Assembly: GCA_902615835.1 (NCBI GenBank)
Contig: CACMQL010000018.1
Location: 1 to 34,807 of the forward strand
Reading direction: 5' to 3'
Source of the DNA: an uncultured Verrucomicrobiota bacterium
GTDB taxonomy: Bacteria > Verrucomicrobiota > Verrucomicrobiia > Opitutales > Seribacteraceae
Length of the DNA stretch: 34,807 bases
The notes beneath the pieces were generated by a model. The model did no database searches, had not been told where the DNA came from, and was given only the letters and a program-made list of their open reading frames with translations. Positions 13,920 through 21,383 of the stretch are shown piece after piece (position 1 is the stretch's first letter; the number at the start of each line of letters is the position of its first letter). A program made the translations under genes and the position numbers.

Positions 13920-15392
13920 CTACTCCTGTTCATCTATATCGATACCCTGAGATTCTACTACATCTCCAGTGTTTGGATCATGAAAGGTTATTCCAATAGG
14001 GGCACTCCGAACTTTGTCCGCCATGGTTAAGCCCCTAAATTTTTTCATTTTTTTCTGTAGTTTCCAATCACCAGTTTCTTTTCGGGTAATCGATTTACCG
14101 TGTGGGCCTATCTTGAAATATTTCTTACCTTCACCAGCTGTAATGACTGACTTGTAGTGTTTCCTTAACACATATGGGCTATTGCCCATGATCTTTGAGA
14201 GCTGAATGTCGGCAAAAGTTTGCTCTTTGTTGTACAAGTAAGTTGCAAATGATCTACGGCATTTGTCAGCATCTCCGCCTTCAAATTTGAGATTACTAAG
14301 TTTTACAACAGCCCGCCAATTTTGCTTAAAATTTTTCGTGGTAATTAAATCGAACTTTAGATCTTTTGCATAACTGAGAAGTATCTGCAGGTTATGATTA
14401 TATTCTTGTAGTGGAGCCCAACGAGTTATTCTCGTCTTTGCTCTTTCTTCAGAAACCAAAATTTCTGGCGAAGAAGAATCCAAGTTTATATCATTCCACG
14501 AAAGAGGGTCTGCACCAACTGGAGATTTGAATGCCCCGCCGTGAATCTCAAAAGGGCGAAGGCCAGAAAAACATGCTAGAGAAAAGTATGCTAGCATGAC
14601 TCCATCTTTGTATTCCGTTGCATGTTTTATAAGTGAGCGCGCCTCATCAATTGTGAGGAAGGTTTTGGATGGGCTAGGGGACGGCAATTCACTGAACCCA
14701 TTGAAGGTTTCACACGGATTCCCATCCTTTTTTAAATATCCTTTCTGGATAGCACGGTTCATTAGTGCACGAATCCCAGAATGCCTATTTACGATAGTCT
14801 GATCGGATGGCTCATTTCCGTTCACCAGCTTTTGGTATACTACTTTTTCGACATCCTTGAATGTAACCTTATGAGCCAGTTTATTCCCGAAAGACTTTCT
14901 GAAACTTTTGGTATTATCGTTTCTTGAACTTATGGAAGATTTTTTCTTTCCAGATCTTTTAGCTTCTTTGATCCACTCCTCGTAAACCTCATTTATGGTT
15001 GCTTCTTTGTTCGGTAAGTCAGCGACAAATTGCTGAGCAACCTCCTTGAGACTTATTTCTTTCGGTAAAGTATCAATGGCAAATTCAGCTTCTCTAAGTT
15101 GGCTTTCCGACAGGAAGGTGACTCGACTTTTTGCTTTGTCGTTTCGTAAATCTTCTCGAAATTCAAAATCTTTAATGTGCTGGAATGCAGATTCATAATC
15201 TTTGAAGCTTTTTGTCTTTGATTTCTTTTTCCCATTTAAGGGGTCGAGGTCAGTTGGATCTTGCCAGCGAAGAACAAATCTCTTGTTGCCTTTATCGAGT
15301 CTGCACTCTAGCCTGAAGTTTATGTCATTGCTGTGTCTATCTCTTACAGGAAAAGAAAACTTTAGACCTTTTTTCCAAGTAGTGTTTGGCAT
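13920..15392 (-). CDS. int: Tyrosine recombinase, island integrase
   Basis: 490-aa lambda-type integrase that would join and excise the island at tRNA-Ser. A core-binding (SAM-like) domain spans about 130-235 and the catalytic domain about 240-425. Catalytic residues by motif: Arg279 in FSGLRPFEI, Lys319 in RAKTRITRW, Arg379 in CRRSFATYL, and nucleophile Tyr413 in RKHYKSV. The HxxR histidine is Asp376 and the usual late His/Trp is Asn404 (MGNSP), a variant seen in some PVC-group integrases. A C-terminal extension of about 75 residues follows Tyr413. The frame is open to a TTG at 15440, but ATG 15392 is preferred because the extra codons are built from the tandem 11-bp arm repeat. It reads away from the tRNA. 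Confidence 0.93.
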   Translation of the reverse strand: MPNTTWKKGLKFSFPVRDRHSNDINFRLECRLDKGNKRFVLRWQDPTDLDPLNGKKKSKTKSFKDYESAFQHIKDFEFREDLRNDKAKSRVTFLSESQLREAEFAIDTLPKEISLKEVAQQFVADLPNKEATINEVYEEWIKEAKRSGKKKSSISSRNDNTKSFRKSFGNKLAHKVTFKDVEKVVYQKLVNGNEPSDQTIVNRHSGIRALMNRAIQKGYLKKDGNPCETFNGFSELPSPSPSKTFLTIDEARSLIKHATEYKDGVMLAYFSLACFSGLRPFEIHGGAFKSPVGADPLSWNDINLDSSSPEILVSEERAKTRITRWAPLQEYNHNLQILLSYAKDLKFDLITTKNFKQNWRAVVKLSNLKFEGGDADKCRRSFATYLYNKEQTFADIQLSKIMGNSPYVLRKHYKSVITAGEGKKYFKIGPHGKSITRKETGDWKLQKKMKKFRGLTMADKVRSAPIGITFHDPNTGDVVESQGIDIDEQE

Positions 15393-15398
15393 GTCAAA

Positions 15399-15420
15399 AT
15401 CGTGGCGAAATCGTGGCGGG
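15399..15420. repeat. Right tandem 11-bp repeat, candidate integrase arm site
   Basis: ATCGTGGCGAA (15399-15409) and ATCGTGGCGGG (15410-15420) have the same 11-bp period, same orientation and same GTGGCG centre as the pair at 7500-7521. The pair is about 50 bp inside the right core. It lies just upstream of the integrase ATG, so integrase binding here could also repress int. Confidence 0.65.
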
Positions 15421-15433
15421 CTTTCAAGAAGAT

Positions 15434-15463
15434 TTGACAAATTCGCTCAACCCCCTTTATTTT
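15434..15463 (+). promoter_or_regulatory. Island-borne promoter now driving tRNA-Ser
   Basis: TTGACA (15434-15439), an 18-bp spacer and TATTTT (15458-15463) lie 9 bp before the mature tRNA 5' end at 15473. All of it is inside the island. The consensus -35 box also overlaps the alternative TTG start of int on the other strand, so tRNA and integrase transcription could interfere with each other. Confidence 0.6.
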
Positions 15464-15471
15464 ACTGGCTA

Positions 15472-15514
15472 TGGAGAGATGGCAGAGTGGTCGAATGCGC
15501 TGGTTTGCTAAACC
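15472..15514 (+). repeat. attR: 43-bp direct repeat within tRNA-Ser
   Basis: Identical to 7365-7407. It ends three bases into the 3' strand of the anticodon stem, placing the crossover in or before the anticodon stem-loop. Confidence 0.95.
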
Positions 15515-15565
15515 GGTGAGGAGCTAATCGTTCCTCCACGGGTTCGAATCCCGTTCTCTCCGCCA
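15473..15565 (+). tRNA. tRNA-Ser(GCU)
   Basis: A complete class II tRNA with encoded CCA. The 7-bp acceptor stem (GGAGAGA with TCTCTCC) has discriminator G15562 and CCA 15563-15565. The anticodon GCT is at 15507-15509 in a 7-nt loop. A long variable arm (GAGGAGC...CGTTCCTCC region) and a T loop GGTTCGAATCC are present. GCU reads AGC and AGU serine codons. Its first 42 nt are the island's copy of the attachment core. Confidence 0.97.
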
Positions 15566-15654
15566 CTTTAATTTTAATTTCAATAAAACAGATCAAGTTT
15601 TGACAGAAAAATATAGAATTGTTTTGAGGTGAGCTCCCATGTATTTCCTTAACA

Positions 15655-16101
15655 ATGATAAGTAAAACACAGCTATCTATATGGGCATTAACAGGTTCTA
15701 TGTTTTGCTTTTCCTGTAATCAAGGAAGTAATCCTTACAGGTCACAACAATCTTATCAGGCATCTGATGGTATGGATAAGGCTGTAGAGGTTCTATCTCT
15801 AGATAAGGATCTCCCAATTTTGAGGAAGATGAATTTACAAACCTTGACGATTGGAAAAAATCGGATTGAAATTGAAAACTTGATGGGGCCACCGGAGGGT
15901 AAGAGTCTGGACGGTGGGAATGGGTATTTATGGGATTACCGAAGACCTGTTTACGATGAGTCCAGTGATCAAGTGTATGGCTGGAGTTTGATTTCATTTA
16001 AATTCCTCAGTGGTCGATGTTCTTCAGTGAATGTCAGACTTGAAAACCCACCGGTTAAACCTCCTGTTCCAGGCTCCGGGGAAGAAGTAGAAACTCCCTA
16101 A
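15655..16101 (+). CDS. Small BamE/SmpA-like lipoprotein
   Basis: 148 aa. A signal sequence ends at CFSC, so Cys21 may be lipidated, though the lipobox is not canonical. After a linker, the region LTIGKNRIEIENLMGPPEGKSLDG with a following YLWDYRRP and SFKFLSGRCSSVNVRL resembles the SmpA/OmlA (BamE) two-helix/three-strand pattern of 'G.sr.eV..llG.P', a tryptophan-tyrosine strand, and a final strand. The C-terminus is Pro-rich. Its role is probably envelope-associated; BamE function is not shown. It is the first gene right of the island and converges on the next lipoprotein gene. Confidence 0.65.
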   Translation: MISKTQLSIWALTGSMFCFSCNQGSNPYRSQQSYQASDGMDKAVEVLSLDKDLPILRKMNLQTLTIGKNRIEIENLMGPPEGKSLDGGNGYLWDYRRPVYDESSDQVYGWSLISFKFLSGRCSSVNVRLENPPVKPPVPGSGEEVETP

Positions 16102-16113
16102 TTTATTTATTAT

Positions 16114-16647
16114 TCAGGGAAGCCTGAAGATGGCAATGCCGCTGGAATTCGTGAACTGATTAACCGCTTTTCCCCCCTGCTCCGAGATTTTTACCTTAGA
16201 ACCGGATGAACAAGTAACTGTCACGGGTCTAGGATGGGTAATAGACATAGATTCTCCTTTGCTAAGTTTTTTCCAATCGATTTCCGTCCCAAATTCATCT
16301 TGAACCAAAACCCAGATATTTGCCTCTGCAGTTACAGTATAGCGAGAGTTCAATGAAGGTTGGTTCAGCTTGGGTGGTGGGGCATAATATTCTTGCTTGT
16401 AGTTTGGAATTGAAGGAGGTGAATCTGGTGGATCACCAAAATTTTCATTTAATGAAGGAGGATTGGGAGGGTAAGTGAATGAGGGTTGCAAGACACCGGA
16501 ATCAGAAGGAGGCGTGTAATTTGGTGTCGAATAAGTAGGGTAGGGTGGAGGTGCATCCGGGATGTTCGGGTTTCCACCACAACTTACAAAAAATAAAACC
16601 AAGCAGGGGAACAAAATATATGATAATTTTGAAACTAAAAGACGCAT
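16114..16647 (-). CDS. Pro-rich lipoprotein with a RodZ-C-terminal-like (DUF4115-like) domain
   Basis: 177 aa from ATG 16647, chosen because it starts the signal peptide MRLLVSKLSYILFPCLV with lipobox FVSC (Cys23). The ATG at 16695 would add 16 residues before the signal. A Pro/Ser/Tyr-rich linker spans about 28-95. The C-terminal part (about 100-177), with VTAEANIWVLVQDEFGTEIDW, given here in parts as EANIWVLVQDEFG, then KKLSKGESMSITHPRPVTV, resembles the DUF4115 beta-domain at the end of RodZ. A periplasmic or outer-membrane role is likely; the partner is unknown. Confidence 0.65.
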   Translation of the reverse strand: MRLLVSKLSYILFPCLVLFFVSCGGNPNIPDAPPPYPTYSTPNYTPPSDSGVLQPSFTYPPNPPSLNENFGDPPDSPPSIPNYKQEYYAPPPKLNQPSLNSRYTVTAEANIWVLVQDEFGTEIDWKKLSKGESMSITHPRPVTVTCSSGSKVKISEQGGKAVNQFTNSSGIAIFRLP

Positions 16648-16743
16648 GTGAATGGACAAAAAGTTACAATAAATCAAAGGGGGAAAAGGATTCAACCAGA
16701 ATCTTAAACCTAATTTGCAAATTAGGTATTTTATTCCTGACTT

Positions 16744-19700
16744 CTATCTTATGGAATCGAATAAATTATATTCGAAGTTAGCTTTAAGTTCTTCGGAAGA
16801 ATTGGAAATAAATTTTTTTGTGGTGGGATAGATAAGCTGATGTCCACTTTCAAGTTTTCCTGTAAGAATGCTACCATCCTTGGAAAAATTACAACTGGTA
16901 AATTTGCTTGAAAGTTTTTCAGCTAGGGTTGCGATTAAATCCCCTGTCTGGATAGACCAAATCCTCAAGGCACCATCATGCGTGGTTGCGATCAGTTGCT
17001 TGTTGGGAGAGTAAGCCAGTAAGTTTGATTGACTCGTTTTAGATTCAATTTGATTATTAAATAAATAATCATCCAAGTTCAATGGCCTTGTTTTTCTTTG
17101 ACTTGAAAAATTGAAGTAAAAATCGGGAGTTTTTTCGATCTTCCCGCTTGGATGTAAAATTACTATAGAAGCATGTGCTGGCAAGGCACGGAGAGAGCAA
17201 CTTCCCTTATCTGTAATAAGAAGAATTTTTTTACCGTCCTTCGACAATTGAAAATCAATTGCACTCGAAAGATTGGTGCGAACGATCTTATAAATAAGAC
17301 CCGATTTCCCTTCAAGGAAACTTAGCATTCCATTAGCATGAAGAACAATAATGTAATGGTTCCCCGGTAACCATTTAGCTTTGAGCACGATGCCCTCCTT
17401 ACTCTGCCAAACAGTCTTGGTCTTTCCGGTTTTGGAATCGATAATCATTATGTTTGAATGAAATCCTGATGCCAAAAGACTTTTTGCATCATTGGAGAAT
17501 TCAAGATGTTCTACATCACTTTGATAGTCTTCGCTTGATAGGATCCAAGAAGATTCCTTTTTTGAGAATTCGCGAAACACAACCCTTCCATCTAAACCAA
17601 TAGAGGCAAACCTTTTTCCTTCTTTATCTACAGCGATAGATGAGAGGGGGGCATGGTGGTCCTTGTATGTGGTTATTATCCTTTTGTTCTTTCCATTAAT
17701 GCGATGAACATTTCCTTTTTCGGTTCCAACTAATAGATGATTCTGGAAAGGGATTGGGGTGATTACGAGGCCAGTACCATTAAGATCAATTTTCCATTCC
17801 GGCTTTTGGGATGCAAGTTTTCTGACTTCCAGTTTTGATGATGAATTACAACTCAAAATAGTTTTCTTTTCCAGATCACATATTGCATGCGGAAAATTAG
17901 TGAAATGGCGGGATCCCATCATAAATTCACCACAACCTATCCTTGTTAATGGGATGGGGGAAAATTCTTGAATCTGACTCGTAGAGATCTTATTAAATTT
18001 ATCTATTTTTGAAGCATGAGATTCTCTAACTGAAAGGCTTGGGCCCAGACAAATTCGAAATCCTCGGTCTCCATTTGACACGGATGGTGCATTGGCACCC
18101 CGGTAACCTGAACGACATCTGGCATAGTCCGTAAGAAAGCTGCCACCTTTGAGAACCTTCCAGTCGCCATCCAATCTTACTGGATCTTTGGCACCTGCTC
18201 TGGGAAATGAAAAAAGGTCGGTTTTATTTACGCTGGTGCCATCAAGACACCATTCCCAAACATTTCCGTGCATATCAAATAACCCCCATGGATTGGATAA
18301 TTTTTGAGATACAGGATTTATCTCCCCGGAGGAGTTTTCGGAGTACCATCCATACTCTTTTAAATGCTCTTCGTAAGCTTCCTGATTGTTCGGGAATTTG
18401 CCAAAAAAGGTGTTGCAATAGGGGCCAGTTGAACCGGCACGAGCCGCATATTCCCATTCTGCTTCCGTAGGTAAACGCCAGGTCAATCCATTAGGTGGAG
18501 GAAATTTCTGGTTCATCAATTTACAAAATTCCATGGATTCAACCCAACTGACTTGAACTGGTAGATCTGGACCCTTTTTCTTGCTTGGGTTCGTTCCGGT
18601 TATTTTTTCGAATTGTTCTTGCTTAAATTCAGTGGTTCCAAGCCAAAAGTCATTGGATATCAATATTTTTTTCCATTTTTCATTTTTGGATCTCCCTGCC
18701 TCCTGGGTGGTTGAATCTTTTGTCGTGTAGTTTCCCTCAGTTAGTTTTGCATACTGATCCCAGAGGGCAAAAGAGCCATTTTTTGAACATGTGAAAATAG
18801 TACCATCTTCTCCATCACAAAGGGTTGCATTCAAGATTCCAACATCCGGGTGTGGGGTAAACCATAGAATTTCCCTTGCTTCAGAATCCTGAGCAAGGAA
18901 TGAAAGTCTTTTCCAATACCAGCTACGAAAAGAGGGATTTGTGTTTTCGAGAATGGAAAGAGCTTTTTCACTGTTTTGTGATTTCAGCTCCATCTCGGCC
19001 ATTCGGAGTTGGGATAAATATTCTCTGTGGGATTTAAGAAGAAGATTGCTGCTAAGTCTTTTAATCCTTTCTAGCGGAACCTGGAAACTGCCCAGATAAG
19101 GGTGCTGACCATGAAGGAGGTGGTTGCTGATCGAATTTAGCTCAAAGGAAAGTTTACCTAGTGATTTCGTTAGGTTGATTTCTTCGTTAAAAGTAAATTC
19201 ACTTTTATAAGGATCATTATTCGGAAAATGGACTGACCTGATATTTTCGTATGGGACCTCAAAAGTTCCTCTTTTTGTTTTGATAAGTAAGCCGTTTTCG
19301 GTCGAAGACGATGATTGAATTGAAGTGTAATCTCCATTTTTAAAGGCAATAAATTGCCCGCGATCTTGCATGGCGGTTGCAGGGGGTGTGGTTAAAAAAT
19401 ATTGTCCAGTCCATCCGGCAATGGTCAGTTCTTCGAGTTTTAAATATGAATTGCCTCCCTGGTTTATGAAAAGCAAACCGCTGTTTTCCGTAAAATGATC
19501 GGAAGTGGGATCTTTCCACCTGGCCACTTCAGTTTCGTTTACGAAAACAATGAATTCTTTATGTTGTCTGTGGGCGTATATTTTAAAGTCAGCTTTTTTC
19601 ACTCCGACCAACGAGTCGACCATTACAGAACCCAAAGTTTCTCTGATTGTCCTACCCTTGAGCTTGCGGTTGGATTGAAGATTAATTCGATTATTGGAAA

Positions 19701-20394
19701 AAGAGAGATGGTACCCTTCGCTACCGTAACTTCCTCCGTCTGAATCAGAAAAAAAGCGGAGGGCCAGATAAAAGGATCTCTGCCAACTTGCTTCAAATTT
19801 GACTTCAATCGCATCGACTTCTGGCAGAGTGGTTCCCGTGCTTCCTGAAAAAACCGAAATTAAACTTCCCTGTTCTTCCGTCCATGCCTTAGTGTTACTT
19901 TTTTTCCATTTTTCAAAATCGTAAGATGAATCATAGAGCACTTGGTAGGATTTAGGAAGAAATTCCAAGGATTGAACATCCGAAATATTCGCTTCCAAAT
20001 TTTGGCCAAAACCGGATGAAAAAATGAGTTTTTCCTTACTCAATAATTTCATCGCACCTCGAATAAAATCCTTGTTTTTAAAATGAATCACCATCGAACC
20101 AGTTGGTTTTACCAACTCCTTTTCTAGCCTGTTAAAAAGAATCGACTCCACAGCCTGATAATCAAACACCAGTGGATTCTTTGAAGACTTGTGGCTCCAT
20201 ACTAAATTACCTTCATTTCTGATTTCATGCAGACTTCCCAACAGGGATGAACCGTCAAAAAAAGAAACTGTTTCAAGACCCTTGAGTTTCGCGATAGTTT
20301 GATTCTTTTCCCCGAAAATGGAAGTAAGTAAAGTTACGGGTATGAGGAGGAGAAAAAGAGTTTTTCCATGGAGGTGAATACATTTACATCTCAT
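16744..20394 (-). CDS. FGE-sulfatase-like domain inserted in a WD40-repeat protein (operon gene 7)
   Basis: 1,216 aa from ATG 20394, which overlaps the previous stop as ATGA. The longer frame to 20538 lies inside that gene. After an N-terminal signal-like helix, a laminin-G/DUF1080-like beta region covers about 150-330. A WD40-like unit follows near 520-545, then an FGE/sulfatase-modifying-factor-like region at about 570-785 with LPTEAEWEYAAR, DMHGNVWEW, KGGSF and GFRIC. WD40 repeats run from about 840 to the end, including ATTHDGALRIWSIQTGDLIA. The usual FGE opening motif GEFMMGS occurs after the rest of the domain, near residue 822. True FGE activity is unlikely to be deducible; related proteins are often binding modules. 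It is likely exported and is the last gene of the MoxR operon. Confidence 0.8.
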   Translation of the reverse strand: MRCKCIHLHGKTLFLLLIPVTLLTSIFGEKNQTIAKLKGLETVSFFDGSSLLGSLHEIRNEGNLVWSHKSSKNPLVFDYQAVESILFNRLEKELVKPTGSMVIHFKNKDFIRGAMKLLSKEKLIFSSGFGQNLEANISDVQSLEFLPKSYQVLYDSSYDFEKWKKSNTKAWTEEQGSLISVFSGSTGTTLPEVDAIEVKFEASWQRSFYLALRFFSDSDGGSYGSEGYHLSFSNNRINLQSNRKLKGRTIRETLGSVMVDSLVGVKKADFKIYAHRQHKEFIVFVNETEVARWKDPTSDHFTENSGLLFINQGGNSYLKLEELTIAGWTGQYFLTTPPATAMQDRGQFIAFKNGDYTSIQSSSSTENGLLIKTKRGTFEVPYENIRSVHFPNNDPYKSEFTFNEEINLTKSLGKLSFELNSISNHLLHGQHPYLGSFQVPLERIKRLSSNLLLKSHREYLSQLRMAEMELKSQNSEKALSILENTNPSFRSWYWKRLSFLAQDSEAREILWFTPHPDVGILNATLCDGEDGTIFTCSKNGSFALWDQYAKLTEGNYTTKDSTTQEAGRSKNEKWKKILISNDFWLGTTEFKQEQFEKITGTNPSKKKGPDLPVQVSWVESMEFCKLMNQKFPPPNGLTWRLPTEAEWEYAARAGSTGPYCNTFFGKFPNNQEAYEEHLKEYGWYSENSSGEINPVSQKLSNPWGLFDMHGNVWEWCLDGTSVNKTDLFSFPRAGAKDPVRLDGDWKVLKGGSFLTDYARCRSGYRGANAPSVSNGDRGFRICLGPSLSVRESHASKIDKFNKISTSQIQEFSPIPLTRIGCGEFMMGSRHFTNFPHAICDLEKKTILSCNSSSKLEVRKLASQKPEWKIDLNGTGLVITPIPFQNHLLVGTEKGNVHRINGKNKRIITTYKDHHAPLSSIAVDKEGKRFASIGLDGRVVFREFSKKESSWILSSEDYQSDVEHLEFSNDAKSLLASGFHSNIMIIDSKTGKTKTVWQSKEGIVLKAKWLPGNHYIIVLHANGMLSFLEGKSGLIYKIVRTNLSSAIDFQLSKDGKKILLITDKGSCSLRALPAHASIVILHPSGKIEKTPDFYFNFSSQRKTRPLNLDDYLFNNQIESKTSQSNLLAYSPNKQLIATTHDGALRIWSIQTGDLIATLAEKLSSKFTSCNFSKDGSILTGKLESGHQLIYPTTKKFISNSSEELKANFEYNLFDSIR

Positions 20395-21383
20395 CGCTCG
20401 TAAATCGGTAAATACCTGTAATTCAATGCCATGGATAGTAAGGCGGCAGAAGTGGCAAAGGTCGTTCCATAGTTGCCTGTCCATGATCCGTTGTCTGACT
20501 GAGACGCCTGAAGCTGGCGTACATTGGTTAGGTTCCATCGGTTCCAGTCTTCAGGGGAACTACGAAACATGGCCTGTGCTGTATAGTAGAGACTGTAAAA
20601 TTTGTGCCCTTGATCTCCAAAAGCTGAATTTTGGCGCAAATATTCTACGGAGGCTTTGTAAGCCTTAGAATTGGTATCTTCACTCAGGGCCAGGATCAGG
20701 GAACCGATTGCAGTACGTGGTAAATTGGCACCTGAATTTCCAGTGTACCCAAACCCGCCCCTTTTATCCTGGCATTCGAGGAGGAACTTTTTGCCTTTGG
20801 CAATCGCCTCGTCCGGCACATCGATACCCGCATTTTTGGAAGCGAAGAGGGCAACTAACTGGGCTCCAGTTATGGTGGTGTCTGCATCTTTACTTTCCGG
20901 GCTGTATCGCCAAGCACCTTTTGGATTTGTATTTTGAGCCGAAACGATCAGATTGGTTGCCTTTTTTAATGAGGGTCCGATCTCAGCGTCATTGGTCACT
21001 CCGTAGTACTCGGCAAGGGCAAGGGTGGCAAAACCGTGGTTATACATAGAACTGCCGATATAGCCTGTCTCTTTATTTTGCTGGGTGAGGATCTGCCTGA
21101 TAGCCTTGGTCAATGAGTGGGAGAACGGGCCAAACTCGGGATCATCCCCTCTTGAAAGAAATGCAAGAACCGCCATTCCCAAAACACCTGGTTCTGAACC
21201 ATAGGATGAATCTGTCCATCGGCCGTCTTCCCCTTGTGTATTCTGCAAGAAAAGGAGCCCTTGAAGGTAGGATTGATCCAGGGAACGAACAAATTCGTCG
21301 TTTTTTTGTTCAAAAATTTCCTGACCATCTGACCGTATGACCAGTCCCAGCAAAAAGAAAATGACAGAAGCAGTGGGTTTCAA
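20391..21383 (-). CDS. Secreted prenyltransferase/squalene-oxidase-repeat protein (operon gene 6)
   Basis: 330 aa with an N-terminal signal sequence (SVIFFLLGLVIRSDGQ). Its alpha-toroid repeats carry GRWTD, GFATLALAEYYG, GAWRYSPES, GGFGYTGNSG and DNGSWTGNYG, the QxxDGxW-type signature of prenyltransferase and squalene-cyclase folds. The DxDD of squalene cyclases is not seen, so it is more likely a structural or binding toroid than a cyclase. The start is TTG at 21383, overlapping the TGA of the DUF4175 gene. The final NYRYLPIYER resembles the end of the second family member at 33829 (YYRYMPSTKV). Confidence 0.85.
   Translation of the reverse strand: MKPTASVIFFLLGLVIRSDGQEIFEQKNDEFVRSLDQSYLQGLLFLQNTQGEDGRWTDSSYGSEPGVLGMAVLAFLSRGDDPEFGPFSHSLTKAIRQILTQQNKETGYIGSSMYNHGFATLALAEYYGVTNDAEIGPSLKKATNLIVSAQNTNPKGAWRYSPESKDADTTITGAQLVALFASKNAGIDVPDEAIAKGKKFLLECQDKRGGFGYTGNSGANLPRTAIGSLILALSEDTNSKAYKASVEYLRQNSAFGDQGHKFYSLYYTAQAMFRSSPEDWNRWNLTNVRQLQASQSDNGSWTGNYGTTFATSAALLSMALNYRYLPIYER

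Larger units (their letters stand above)
7365..15514. mobile_element. 8.1-kb integrative genomic island in tRNA-Ser(GCU)
   Basis: The island is bounded by exact 43-bp direct repeats. It contains a tyrosine recombinase whose preferred start is 80 bp from the right repeat, and matching tandem 11-bp repeats just inside both ends. Precise excision between the repeats would remove 8,107 bp and rebuild one intact tRNA-Ser. Cargo is mostly small unknown proteins, several in the membrane, plus a serine recombinase. No relaxase, phage structural gene or recognisable replication gene is seen, so it resembles a small non-conjugative island or a satellite-like element rather than a complete ICE or prophage. 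Confidence 0.93.

Noticed and set aside
13785-14030. 81-codon + strand open frame past the RHH-like gene
   Set aside because: Runs through the structured repeat and into the integrase gene in antisense; no protein-like pattern.
7365-15514. Island as a prophage, ICE or CRISPR-bearing element
   Set aside because: No capsid, terminase, relaxase or type IV secretion genes, and no regularly spaced identical repeats with spacers.
16113-16128. TTCAGG/CCTGAA hairpin between the convergent lipoprotein genes as a terminator
   Set aside because: 6-bp stem with no T run on either strand; too weak to call.
20395-20538. 48-residue N-terminal extension of the FGE/WD40 protein
   Set aside because: Lies inside the 3' end of the prenyltransferase-repeat gene; the ATGA overlap at 20394 is the better start.
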